Below, piece after piece: positions 53,127-61,791 of a DNA stretch of 64,000 nt; the stretch's first letter is position 1; the number at the start of each line of letters is the position of its first letter. Location: the NCBI GenBank assembly GCA_023420935.1, contig JAEZUR010000093.1:1-64000 (forward strand). Direction: 5' to 3'. Source of the stretch: Bacillota bacterium. GTDB taxonomy: Bacteria > Bacillota > Clostridia > Lachnospirales > Lachnospiraceae. The notes under the pieces were generated by a model. That model was not told where the DNA came from. It saw only the letters and a program-made list of their open reading frames with translations, and did no database searches. A program made the translations under genes and the position numbers.

Positions 53127-53293
53127 GCTGACACTGTATCCGTGGGCATGCTCCCGTAATGCACTGTAGGGAAAACTAATGCCCGGAATTGTAAGACAAT
53201 AACGAACATTTATGTCCGATAGTGTCTTACAATTCCGGGCGTTTGTTTTCTCTCCAGTGTGTGAGGGACCATGCCCACGGATACAGTGTCAGC
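53127..53293. repeat. large nested palindrome downstream of trpB2
   Basis: A 167-bp structure has perfect 24-bp outer arms (53127-53150 and 53270-53293) and perfect 18-bp inner arms (53181-53198 and 53223-53240, core GCCCGGAATTGTAAGACA). An imperfect middle stem joins them. Its right end is 25 bases from the end of the TrpB2 coding region. It may end that transcript, but it lacks a T-run directly after the outer stem. Sequence is unlike the other palindromes in the window. Confidence 0.78.
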
Positions 53294-53317
53294 GTCCCTT
53301 AGGTAATTCCTTTATGT

Positions 53318-54697
53318 TTAATCTTGAATTCCAGGAATCTTAGGTAATCCCCTGAAACCAGCTTCTAGATCTTCATCCGTCGGAATATAATCATTCATCT
53401 TTCCATTCATATAAGCATCATAAGCCGTCATATCAAAGTACCCGGTTCCGGTAAGCCCGAATAGAATGGTTTTAGCTTCGCCTGTTTCCTTGCATTTCAG
53501 TGCTTCATTGATGGCACCTAGTATTGCATGAGCGGATTCTGGAGCAGGAAGGATGGTTTCTTGTTTGGCAAATAAAGTAGCAGCTTCAAATACTTTAGTC
53601 TGCTCCACTGCAACAGCTTCCATATAACCATCATGATATAGCTTAGATAAGATTGGAGACATACCGTGATATCTTAGACCACCTGCATGATTGGCGGAAG
53701 GGACAAAACCACTTCCAAGGGTATACATTCTAGATAATGGAGTGATTTTACCAGTATCGCAGAAATCATAAGCATATTTTCCTCTGGTTAGTGATGGACA
53801 GGATGCTGGTTCTACGGCAATTAATCTTGGGTTAGCTTTTCCAGTTAATTTATCTTGCATAAATGGAGCAATTAATCCACCAAGATTAGAACCGCCACCG
53901 GCACAACCTATTACGATATCTGGATACTCATCAATTAATTCCATTGCTTTCTTGGATTCTAAACCAATGATAGATTGGTGTAAAAGAACCTGATTTAATA
54001 CGGAGCCAAGTACATAGCGGCATCCTGGCGTAGTTACTGCTTTTTCTACGGCTTCAGAAATTGCACAACCAAGGCTACCGGTAGTATTTGGATTCGCTTC
54101 TAATATGGCGCGTCCTGCATTAGTGGTATTACTTGGACTTGGGAATATCTTTCCATCAAAGGTTTCAATAATAGCTCTTCGAAATGGTTTCTGTTCATAG
54201 GAGCATTTTACCATATATACAGTCAGTGGAAGGTTATAGTAAGAGCAAGCTTCTGACAGCGCAGTTCCCCACTGTCCAGCACCTGTTTCAGTAGTAAGAC
54301 TAGTAAGGCCTTGTTCCTTGGCATAATAAGCTTGAGCTACTGCTGAATTTAATTTATGGCTTCCTGAGGTGTTATTACCTTCAAACTTGTAATAAATCTT
54401 AGCTGGTGTATCTAAGAATTTCTCTAAGTTATAGGCACGAATAAGAGGGGAAGGACGATACATTTTGTAAAATTCCTGCACTTCTTCTGGAATATCAATG
54501 TAACGAGTGGTATTGTCCATCTCCTGTTTTGCTAATTTCTCACAGAAAACAGGGTATAAATCTTCAACTGTAGCAGGCTGATTGGTGGCCGGATTGAGCA
54601 TAGGATCTGGTAATTCCTTCATGTCAGCTCGTAGATTGTACCATTGCGTTGGCATTTGATCCTCTGTTAAGTAGATTCTGTGTGGTATTTTTGCCAT
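53318..54697 (-). CDS. trpB2: TrpB2-type tryptophan synthase beta subunit
   Basis: The 459-residue PLP enzyme is longer than TrpB1 and has TrpB2 features: YIDIPEEVQEFYKMYRPSPL, PLP-lysine segment NNTSGSHKLNSAVAQAYYA, TETGAGQWG, and the phosphate-binding GCAGGGSNLGG. It condenses indole and serine to tryptophan. No trpA or other trp genes are near, so it may salvage free indole or act alone. The ATG at 54697 (MAKIPHRIYL) lies behind AAAGGAG. A Trp-type T-box and two extra hairpins lie upstream. Confidence 0.93.
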   Translation of the reverse strand: MAKIPHRIYLTEDQMPTQWYNLRADMKELPDPMLNPATNQPATVEDLYPVFCEKLAKQEMDNTTRYIDIPEEVQEFYKMYRPSPLIRAYNLEKFLDTPAKIYYKFEGNNTSGSHKLNSAVAQAYYAKEQGLTSLTTETGAGQWGTALSEACSYYNLPLTVYMVKCSYEQKPFRRAIIETFDGKIFPSPSNTTNAGRAILEANPNTTGSLGCAISEAVEKAVTTPGCRYVLGSVLNQVLLHQSIIGLESKKAMELIDEYPDIVIGCAGGGSNLGGLIAPFMQDKLTGKANPRLIAVEPASCPSLTRGKYAYDFCDTGKITPLSRMYTLGSGFVPSANHAGGLRYHGMSPILSKLYHDGYMEAVAVEQTKVFEAATLFAKQETILPAPESAHAILGAINEALKCKETGEAKTILFGLTGTGYFDMTAYDAYMNGKMNDYIPTDEDLEAGFRGLPKIPGIQD

Positions 54698-54729
54698 AAT
54701 TAAAACTCCTTTCGATGGTGGGTTGCGGC

Positions 54730-54882
54730 TTGGATGAATCTTTGGGGTGACTGGTATGCACCTGCATCGCGTATCCAACAAGAAACGAAAAACATGTTTC
54801 TTGTTGGATCGCGGCAATCGTCAAATAGAATAAATTGAACAAAAAGCAGTTCATTTATTCTATTTGACTCATTAGCACCGCG
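54730..54882 (-). other. two large hairpins between the T-box terminator and trpB2
   Basis: CCAACAAGAAAC/GTTTCTTGTTGG (54775-54786, 54796-54807) forms a perfect 12-bp stem. GTCAAATAGAATAAAT continues as a second stem of about 20 bp, 54818-54838 with 54848-54867. Short CGCG/CGCGG segments flank both. They sit in the transcribed leader after the T-box terminator. No known riboswitch class is recognised. Confidence 0.6.
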
Positions 54883-55160
54883 AAAAAAAGACTTCTGTCA
54901 CAGTATTAAATACTGGGACAAAAGTCTTGATTGCTTCTGCGGTACCACCCAAATTGACGTATAAAACGTCCTCTTATTCCATATACAGCCTATATATGCT
55001 TCCTTGGTAACGAGTGAAGATCTCGTCAGGTATTACTTGGTTAATAACCTTTCTTCCTGCCCTCTTAAGTCCATTCCACAAGATTCTCGTTGCTACAATT
55101 TCACCACCTGTAACTCTCTAAAAACGGATGTTCCTGTGTACTATTCTTAATCCACGGTTT
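54883..55160 (-). promoter_or_regulatory. T-box leader of trpB2, tryptophan specifier
   Basis: On the minus strand the leader has the conserved T-box TTTGGGTGGTACCGC (54953-54939) and an antiterminator/terminator: AAGACTTTTGTCCCAGTATT pairs with the AATACTGTGACAGAAGTCTT arm before seven T. A TGG triplet (minus strand 55073-55071, in GAATGGACTT) is the likely specifier codon, which fits tryptophan. Uncharged tRNA-Trp would allow transcription. Confidence 0.9.
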
Positions 55161-55175
55161 CAATATGTTAGCACT

Positions 55176-55204
55176 AGTATATCTTTTTGGGAATATTTTG
55201 TCAA
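55176..55204 (-). promoter_or_regulatory. promoter of the trpB2 T-box transcript
   Basis: On the minus strand TTGACA (55204-55199) and TATACT (55181-55176) are 17 bp apart. Confidence 0.75.
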
Positions 55205-55281
55205 TTATAAATTTTATAAATGTTCAATGGCATAAACTTATAATAATTATTTTGATAATGCATATAGTAGAGAAGTATTTC

Positions 55282-55310
55282 TTGACAGTATATATACCGA
55301 TTGGTATACT
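55282..55310 (+). promoter_or_regulatory. promoter and operator of the TetR gene
   Basis: TTGACA (55282-55287) and TATACT (55305-55310) are 17 bp apart. The perfect inverted repeat TATACC-GATT-GGTATA (55293-55308) fills the spacer and overlaps the -10, as expected for a TetR autorepression site. The same arms recur at 56002-56017. Confidence 0.82.
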
Positions 55311-55349
55311 AAGGTTATAGTTTATAAAACCTTTGAAGGGAGTAAAGTT

Positions 55350-55979
55350 TTGTACATGAAAACAGAAGAAATGGACTTTAATAATAAAATGGATGATAGG
55401 GCAGATAATAGAGAAAATATATTAAATTGTGCAATTCATTTGTTCTATTCAAAAGGTTATGATGCAGTTAGTGTTCAGGAAATTGTAGATGCAGCAGGGA
55501 TCACGAAACCGACACTGTATTATTATTTTAAAAGTAAATATGGGTTGTTAGAAAGTCTATTACAAGAAAAATGTACTCGTATCAATCAGCAGTTTCAGGA
55601 TGCAGTGAAAGATAGTGTTGACTTACCCAAAACTCTTTATACAGCAGCTTCCTTTTACTTCGATCTTGCAGCGAGAGAGAAGGAATTATATTTCTTAATG
55701 ATTGCATTATTTTATTCAGCCAGAGAAAACGAGGCACATCGTGCTATTCAACCATATATGACAGATCAATTTGAGATTTTAAGGAATATGTTTGAACGCG
55801 CTTCGGATAAACTAGGTAATATGCATGGACGGCAAGAGCAGTTTGCAATCGGGTTCACAGGAATTATTCATCATTATATTTTAGTATATTATGAACGTGA
55901 AGTAGATGGCTATAAGTTAGTAGATCATGCAGCAATATTTTCTCTTGTTCATCAATTTATGCATGGAATTTATTCGTAA
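55350..55979 (+). CDS. TetR family transcriptional regulator
   Basis: The 209-residue protein has the TetR HTH at ~22-68 (NRENILNCAIHLFYSKGYDAVSVQEIVDAAGITKPTLYYYF) and an all-helical ligand-binding C-terminal domain. A TTG at 55350 lies seven bases from GGGAG and is the likely start; the ATG at 55356 is 13 bases away. It is followed by glycogen/maltodextrin genes, and identical operators precede both it and the next gene. The ligand is unknown. Confidence 0.88.
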   Translation: MYMKTEEMDFNNKMDDRADNRENILNCAIHLFYSKGYDAVSVQEIVDAAGITKPTLYYYFKSKYGLLESLLQEKCTRINQQFQDAVKDSVDLPKTLYTAASFYFDLAAREKELYFLMIALFYSARENEAHRAIQPYMTDQFEILRNMFERASDKLGNMHGRQEQFAIGFTGIIHHYILVYYEREVDGYKLVDHAAIFSLVHQFMHGIYS

Positions 55980-56001
55980 ATAGGAGAAAAAGGTAAATTT
56001 A

Positions 56002-56017
56002 TATACCATGTGGTATA
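56002..56017 (+). promoter_or_regulatory. second TetR operator, before the GH13-glgB genes
   Basis: TATACC-ATGT-GGTATA repeats the arms of the site at 55293-55308 with a different 4-base centre. It lies 21 bases before the GH13 start, so bound TetR protein would block or pause transcription into GH13-glgB. Confidence 0.78.
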
Positions 56018-56038
56018 CAATAATAAGGAGGATGTAAC

Positions 56039-57403
56039 ATGAATAAATGGTATGAAAGTGCAGTGTTTTATCATATATATCCGTTGGGTCTATGCGGTGC
56101 GCCAAAGGAAAATATTGGAGGTGAGATAGTTCATCGTCTCCAAGAGTTGGAGAGTTGGATCCCACACATTGAGCAAATAGGATGCACTGCTATTTATATA
56201 GGACCTCTTTTTGAATCGGTAGGCCATGGATATGAAACAACAGATTATAAGAGAGTTGACCGACGTTTAGGTAGTAATGAGGATTTTATACATTTTGTGA
56301 AATTATGTCATAAGAAAAATATAAAAGTCATAGTAGATGGAGTGTTTAACCATACAGGAAGAGAGTTTTTTGCCTTTCAAGATCTGTTAATCAATCGAGA
56401 ACAATCGCGCTATCTAGATTGGTATTGTCATGTAGACTTTCATGGGAATAACGAATATAATGATGGATTTAGTTATGAAGCATGGGGTGGTTACAATATT
56501 TTGGCCAAGCTAAATCAGAAAAATGTTGAGGTGAAGCAGTATCTATTTGAGGTAATTAGATTTTGGGCAGATGAGTTTGGAATTGATGGAATTCGGTTAG
56601 ATGCAGCAGATGTGTTAGATTTTGATTTTATGAAAGAGATGAGGATAGTTGCTAATTCCATACGTGATGATTTCTGGTTAATGGGTGAAGTAATTCACGG
56701 TGATTACAGTAGATGGGCGAATGAAAGTACACTGCATTCTGTTACCAATTATGAGCTTCATAAGGGTCTTTATTCCGGTCATAATGACCATAACTACTTT
56801 GAGATTGCACATACTGTGAAGAGGCTTTTTGATCCAAATGGTGGGATATGCAAGGATAGTTTACTATATACCTTTGTTGATAACCATGATGTAGAGCGAA
56901 TTAGAAGTAAATTACTAGTGAAGCAACACTTAGTTCCAGTATACTTACTTTTATATACACTTCCGGGCATACCATCCATTTATTATGGTTCTGAATTTGC
57001 GTTAGAAGGGAAAAAGGAAAGAAACTCAGATGATACCTTAAGACCATACTTAGATTTAAATGATTATTTTCCAATCGAAGGAAAAGAATATGAAACAATC
57101 TACAATCTTTTGTCTAAGCTAGGAGAGGCAAAGAAAAAATATTCGGATCTAACTTATGGTAGATATCAAGAATTATTATTAACCAATAGACAATATGCAT
57201 ATGCTAGATTGTTAGAAAAGAGTGCAGTAATTACATTATTAAATAACGATGATAATGATGTAACAATTACAATTCATCTACCAATACAAGCTAATAGAGC
57301 AGTAGATGGGCTGACAGATAGAGAGATTATAATTAAGGATCAAACAATATCAATAAATCTACAAGAAAATAGTGGGACAATGATTCGTATTAACAGTATT
57401 TAA
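56039..57403 (+). CDS. GH13 alpha-glycosidase (maltodextrin-active, intracellular)
   Basis: The 454-residue protein is a compact GH13 barrel with little N-terminal extension. Motifs are VIVDGVFNHTGREF, Asp188 (GIRLDAAD), Glu217 (LMGEVIHG) and Asp284 (FVDNHDVERI). It has no signal peptide. It is 23 bases before glgB and behind a TetR operator, so it probably trims or remodels glycogen or maltodextrins. The precise reaction (alpha-amylase, maltogenic or debranching) cannot be read from the motifs. Confidence 0.88.
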   Translation: MNKWYESAVFYHIYPLGLCGAPKENIGGEIVHRLQELESWIPHIEQIGCTAIYIGPLFESVGHGYETTDYKRVDRRLGSNEDFIHFVKLCHKKNIKVIVDGVFNHTGREFFAFQDLLINREQSRYLDWYCHVDFHGNNEYNDGFSYEAWGGYNILAKLNQKNVEVKQYLFEVIRFWADEFGIDGIRLDAADVLDFDFMKEMRIVANSIRDDFWLMGEVIHGDYSRWANESTLHSVTNYELHKGLYSGHNDHNYFEIAHTVKRLFDPNGGICKDSLLYTFVDNHDVERIRSKLLVKQHLVPVYLLLYTLPGIPSIYYGSEFALEGKKERNSDDTLRPYLDLNDYFPIEGKEYETIYNLLSKLGEAKKKYSDLTYGRYQELLLTNRQYAYARLLEKSAVITLLNNDDNDVTITIHLPIQANRAVDGLTDREIIIKDQTISINLQENSGTMIRINSI

Positions 57404-57426
57404 AATAAGGTAGATGGGAGATTTGT

Positions 57427-59667
57427 ATGCACGAAAAATTAGAAAGATGGATTAACTGGATTCAATATGATGAATTAATCAATGGGGAAAATAATTCACC
57501 GCATAAGTTGTTAGGATCCCATCCTTTTGATGAAGGACAAGTGATTAATGCATATCGTCCAAATGCACAAAAAGTTACGGTGGTAAGTATAAATAGGGAT
57601 AAAGAAGATGAATTAGAACCCATTGGAGATTATGGATTTTTTGGAATCTATCTTGAGAAACCTAAGTATAAAAAATACTTTTTCCGTATTCAATATGGAG
57701 AAAATGATATTGTAGAAGTGGAAGATGCATATCACTTTGAACCCCATGTAACGGATGTTGATCGCTATTTATTTGGTGAAGGAAAGCATTATCAAATATA
57801 TGAAAAATTAGGGGCTCACCCAATGACCATAGATGGGGTGAAGGGGACTTATTTTGCCGTTTGGGCCCCGAATGCGAGAAGTGTAAGCGTTGTTGGAAGT
57901 TTTAATATGTGGGATGGCAGAATGCATCCTATGAGACTTCTTGAGATTTCGGGTATCTATGAATTGTTTATTCCAAGGGTAGAGAGTGGAGCTATCTATA
58001 AATACCATATCCTAACCAGAGACGGTGAACTATTGTTGAAAAGTGATCCTTATGCCAATAGTTCTGAATTAAGACCTAATAATGCATCGGTGGTATTTGA
58101 TATATCAAAATATAAATGGGGCGACAGTAAATGGATAAAGAAACGACAGGCTGAGAACAAAAATTCCTTCCAGAGACAGCCAATGACAATCTATGAAGTG
58201 CACTTGGGTTCTTGGAGAAAGAGGGAAGATGGAACGGAAGATGGTTTTTACAATTATCGTGAAATGGCATCGGAATTAGCTGATTATGTATTGGATATGG
58301 GATACACTCATGTGGAATTAATGGGAATTGCAGAGCATCCGTTTGATGGATCCTGGGGGTATCAAGTCACTGGCTATTATGCACCTACAAGACGCTATGG
58401 AACACCGGAAGATTTTATGTATTTCGTTGATCACATGCATCAGAAAGGTATCTCTATCATTTTAGATTGGGTACCTGCACATTTCCCAAAGGATGCACAT
58501 GGACTCGGTAGATTTGATGGCCAGCCGTTGTATGAACATCCAGATCCACGAAGGGGAGAGCACCCACATTGGGGAACTTACATCTTTAATTATGGTCGTA
58601 AAGAAGTGGAAAACTTTATTATTGCCAATGCACTTTTTTGGATTGAGAAGTTTCATATTGATGGACTTCGTGTGGATGCGGTTGCCTCTATGTTATATTT
58701 AGATTATGGAAAAGAAAGAGGACAATGGTTACCTAATAAAAATGGTGGAAAAGAAAATCTGGATGTAATTCAATTGTTTCGACATATGAATCAGGTGGTT
58801 GAAGATCGTAATACAGGAGCTGTCATTATTGCAGAAGAATCTACTTCTTGGCCAGGCGTTACAGCTCCTCCCGCTGCGAAAGGATTAGGGTTTGGTTTTA
58901 AATGGAATATGGGGTGGATGAATGATTTTTTAGAATATATGAAGCTTGATCCATATTTCCGACAGTTTAATCATAATCGTTTAATTTTTAGTATTGTTTA
59001 CGCCTATAGTGAGCATTTTATTCAGGTACTATCCCATGATGAGGTGGTGCATGGCAAAGGATCAATGATTCAAAAAATGCCAGGAGAATATGATGATAAA
59101 TTTGCAAATCTGAGAGTAGCTTATGGATTTATGTATGGTCATCCTGGTAAAAAGTTACTTTTTATGGGCCAAGAGTTTGCACAGTGGAATGAGTGGAGTG
59201 AAGCAAGAAGTTTAGATTGGAATCTATTACAAGAGATGAAACATTATCAGATGCAACAATATATAAAAGCACTGAATGGATTATATCAAAAACATTCAGC
59301 ATTCTACGTTAATGATTGTGATATGATTGGATTTGAATGGATTAGTTGTACCAATGCAGAGAGTAGTATAGTTTCATTTATCAGGCGAGGGGCTACAGTG
59401 AAGGATCAATTACTTATCATATGCAATTTTACGCCTGTTCGGAAAGAGGATTATTGTGTTGGAGTACCTTGCGAAGGCACTTATACAGAAATTCTGAATT
59501 CAGATAACGTGTTGTTTGGTGGTCAAGGAATGATCAACGAAAAACCACTTCGCGCAGTACCTGGAGAACAGGACAATCAAGAATATTTCTTACAATTTCC
59601 ACTTCCACCATTATCAACAATTATTTTTAAGTTTAATTATGTCGAAAAGGCAAAAACACAAAAATAA
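57427..59667 (+). CDS. glgB: 1,4-alpha-glucan branching enzyme
   Basis: The 746-residue protein has an N-terminal domain, a CBM48 (~125-225, GVKGTYFAVWAPNARSVSVVG) and a GH13_9 barrel. Catalytic residues are Asp417 (GLRVDAVASML), Glu470 (IIAEESTSWPG) and the Asp in LSHDEVVHGK. It forms alpha-1,6 branches in glycogen. No glgC, glgA or glgP is near. It shares the transcript of the GH13 enzyme under the TetR-type operator. Confidence 0.97.
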   Translation: MHEKLERWINWIQYDELINGENNSPHKLLGSHPFDEGQVINAYRPNAQKVTVVSINRDKEDELEPIGDYGFFGIYLEKPKYKKYFFRIQYGENDIVEVEDAYHFEPHVTDVDRYLFGEGKHYQIYEKLGAHPMTIDGVKGTYFAVWAPNARSVSVVGSFNMWDGRMHPMRLLEISGIYELFIPRVESGAIYKYHILTRDGELLLKSDPYANSSELRPNNASVVFDISKYKWGDSKWIKKRQAENKNSFQRQPMTIYEVHLGSWRKREDGTEDGFYNYREMASELADYVLDMGYTHVELMGIAEHPFDGSWGYQVTGYYAPTRRYGTPEDFMYFVDHMHQKGISIILDWVPAHFPKDAHGLGRFDGQPLYEHPDPRRGEHPHWGTYIFNYGRKEVENFIIANALFWIEKFHIDGLRVDAVASMLYLDYGKERGQWLPNKNGGKENLDVIQLFRHMNQVVEDRNTGAVIIAEESTSWPGVTAPPAAKGLGFGFKWNMGWMNDFLEYMKLDPYFRQFNHNRLIFSIVYAYSEHFIQVLSHDEVVHGKGSMIQKMPGEYDDKFANLRVAYGFMYGHPGKKLLFMGQEFAQWNEWSEARSLDWNLLQEMKHYQMQQYIKALNGLYQKHSAFYVNDCDMIGFEWISCTNAESSIVSFIRRGATVKDQLLIICNFTPVRKEDYCVGVPCEGTYTEILNSDNVLFGGQGMINEKPLRAVPGEQDNQEYFLQFPLPPLSTIIFKFNYVEKAKTQK

Positions 59668-59739
59668 CAACTAATATATGGAAATACGAAAAAATGGGAA
59701 CAAATAATAAACAAAAATAGAGAAAAATTACATGATTCT

Positions 59740-59925
59740 ATTGACAAAAATGACAAAAAGTGGTAACCTATAAAAGTCGCTAGGGCTTAAGACCTGCGAT
59801 ACATAGGATGTTTTGTGAAACGTTGGGGAACGTGAGAGGCAAAAGCTATTAGGAAATGAGATTGCACAATTCGGACACTTTTTGTAACAAGTGTAGTATT
59901 GTTTGATCTCATTTTTTTCGTTATA
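59740..59925 (+). promoter_or_regulatory. structured leader with terminator before the GNAT gene
   Basis: The 270-bp gap after glgB has TTGACA near 59740. Then come a stem CGC-AGG/CCT-GCG (about 59778-59798), a hairpin ACGTT-GGGG-AACGT (59821-59834) and a terminator. The terminator arms are AAATGAGAT near 59854 and ATCTCATTTT (59905-59914), with inner ACACTT/AAGTGT and a seven-T tail. The terminator is only about 20 bases before the next start, as in a riboswitch or attenuator. No known aptamer class was recognised. Confidence 0.5.
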
Positions 59926-59937
59926 AAAGGAGTTACT

Positions 59938-60726
59938 ATGATAGAGTTAAAGAAAGAACAAAGCCATATAATTAAAGACTTATATGGTGATGCATATGAC
60001 ACTACAATATGGTCTTACTTCCAAGGGTACCATGGTAGAGCTTGGTGTAATAAATTTGATCAACCAACCTGTGCAAGGATTCTAGTGGGTGACTTTTGTT
60101 TTTTGGCTGGAGAACCTGAGGGTGTGGAAGTACAAGATTTTTTATATCATGGTTTAGAGGGAATGGATAGGAGCAAATTTATCTGGATACCCCAGAATAA
60201 CATATGGGAACAGGCGGTTCGTCAATCTGGTAACTTTGAACAATCTACCAGATATGCACTATGTAAAAACAAGAATCAATTTAAAACTGAGATTCTACAA
60301 GAATACTGTAATCAATTACCTAGTCAATATGAGTTTCGAGAGATAAATGAGGAACTTTACTACCAATTATTGAAAGAACTATGGACACAGGACTTTGTAT
60401 CAAATTATAAGAATGTGCTTGAGTTTCTTAACCATGGTCTTGGGGTTTTAGTCCTGGAAGGAAGTAACATCATAGCAGGTGCTTCCGCGTATACTCATTA
60501 TGATGGTGGGATTGAAGTAGAGATAGCAACAAGAGAAGAATATAGAAGACAGGGGTTAGCTACTATTGTTGGTGCCAGATTAATACTTGAGTGTTTAGCG
60601 TTAGATTTGTATCCCAATTGGGATGCAGCAAATCTATATTCTCTTGCAGTTGCTAAGAAATTGGGTTATGAATTGAGTCACGAATACCCTGTATTTATCA
60701 TGAAAAATAACATTGCGACCGTGTAA
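59938..60726 (+). CDS. GNAT family acetyltransferase
   Basis: The 262-residue protein starts MIELKKEQSHIIKDLYG behind AAAGGAG at 59938. The C-terminal half is a GNAT domain (VLVLEGSNIIAGASAYTHYD, IEVEIATREEYRRQGLATIVGARLI, the acetyl-CoA loop). The N-terminal half matches the GNAT_acetyltran (PF12746-like) group, whose members include antibiotic-modifying enzymes such as ZmaR. The substrate is unknown. The structured leader upstream suggests its expression is conditional. Confidence 0.85.
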   Translation: MIELKKEQSHIIKDLYGDAYDTTIWSYFQGYHGRAWCNKFDQPTCARILVGDFCFLAGEPEGVEVQDFLYHGLEGMDRSKFIWIPQNNIWEQAVRQSGNFEQSTRYALCKNKNQFKTEILQEYCNQLPSQYEFREINEELYYQLLKELWTQDFVSNYKNVLEFLNHGLGVLVLEGSNIIAGASAYTHYDGGIEVEIATREEYRRQGLATIVGARLILECLALDLYPNWDAANLYSLAVAKKLGYELSHEYPVFIMKNNIATV

Positions 60727-60801
60727 AAGATGTCGTATACTTATAGTATGAAAGAGTAACCAAGAAAAAGTGAATAGGTACGAAGGAAGGGAGGAAATGC
60801 T

Positions 60802-61710
60802 ATGGGACAATTTTTAGTAGCTGGTATCATTAATGTGGAGACAACCGTGAAAGTGCCATCAATTCCTGTAGAATACATGCCTGCTTTAGATAATTACTTT
60901 GAAATTGATTCCGGAGTTTCTGGAAATGGATTTAATGTAGCAAAAGCATTAGCTGTTTTAGGGGATGATGTAACAATTGTTTCCATGATTGGAGAAGACT
61001 ATCGTGCAGATGTAATTAATTCATGGTTGGAATCAGAAGGATTTCATGGTGATTATATCTTAACCTCACTTAAGGCAACTCCCAAATCTGTTGTTTTGTA
61101 TGATAATGATGGAAAAAGACAGATCTTTTATGATTTAAAAGATTCTATTAATGCATCGTATGACTTGGACATGTATCTTAAGGCAATGCAGCCGGTAGAT
61201 CTAGTTATGCTTGGTAACACTAATTTCTGTAAGCCGTTTTTAAAGATTACAAAGGATGCAGGTAAAAAAATAGTTACTAGCGTACATGCGGTATCGGACA
61301 TTTATGACATACACAATTCAGATTTCATGAAGTACGCAGATATACTTTTTCTAAGTGACGATAATCTATCAGAATCTCCATATGACTTTGTGAAGAGAAT
61401 CGCAGCGGAATATGACAATGAGATAATTATTTTGGGTAGAGGTGGTAAAGGTGCCATGCTTTATGTGAAAGATGACCAATTCATCGGGAAATTTCCAGCT
61501 GTCAAAACAAGAGAAATCATTAATACAGTTGGTGCTGGTGATGCATTACTTTCTGCCTTTTTACATTTTTACTTAAAGACAGGTAATCCATATGTTTCGA
61601 TTAAAAGTGCAATCTTATTTTCTTCCTACAAGATAGGAACTGCTGGTTCATCCAATGGATTTTTGACAGAAGAACAATTAGAACAATACTATTCAATCAT
61701 ATGGAAATAA
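60802..61710 (+). CDS. PfkB family carbohydrate kinase
   Basis: The 302-residue ribokinase-fold protein has GVSGNGFNVAKALAVLGDDVTIVSMIGED near the N terminus and the catalytic motif INTVGAGDALLSAFLHF near 245. It would phosphorylate a sugar or nucleoside with ATP in the cytoplasm. Acceptor could be fructose, ribose or a sugar phosphate; residues do not decide. GGGAGG precedes the start. Confidence 0.9.
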   Translation: MGQFLVAGIINVETTVKVPSIPVEYMPALDNYFEIDSGVSGNGFNVAKALAVLGDDVTIVSMIGEDYRADVINSWLESEGFHGDYILTSLKATPKSVVLYDNDGKRQIFYDLKDSINASYDLDMYLKAMQPVDLVMLGNTNFCKPFLKITKDAGKKIVTSVHAVSDIYDIHNSDFMKYADILFLSDDNLSESPYDFVKRIAAEYDNEIIILGRGGKGAMLYVKDDQFIGKFPAVKTREIINTVGAGDALLSAFLHFYLKTGNPYVSIKSAILFSSYKIGTAGSSNGFLTEEQLEQYYSIIWK

Positions 61711-61791
61711 TAAAAAAGAAGTCTTTCAGTATATTTTATCAAATATCGGGTAGCATTTTGATATATAACATTCTGAAAGGATAAGTCAACG

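Noticed and set aside
53127..53293. Simple rho-independent terminator for trpB2
   Set aside because: No T-run directly follows the outer stem and the size and three-part arrangement exceed a terminator; termination may be a side effect.
54698..54817. A 40-residue N-terminal extension of TrpB2
   Set aside because: The ATG at 54697 has a strong AAAGGAG and the normal family start; the extension runs through leader hairpins.
59770..59850. Guanidine-I/ykkC-type riboswitch, from a CTAGGG segment
   Set aside because: The other conserved ykkC blocks are missing, so no class is assigned.
59787..60002. 71-codon minus-strand frame before the GNAT gene
   Set aside because: It crosses the terminator and has no ribosome site or recognisable sequence.
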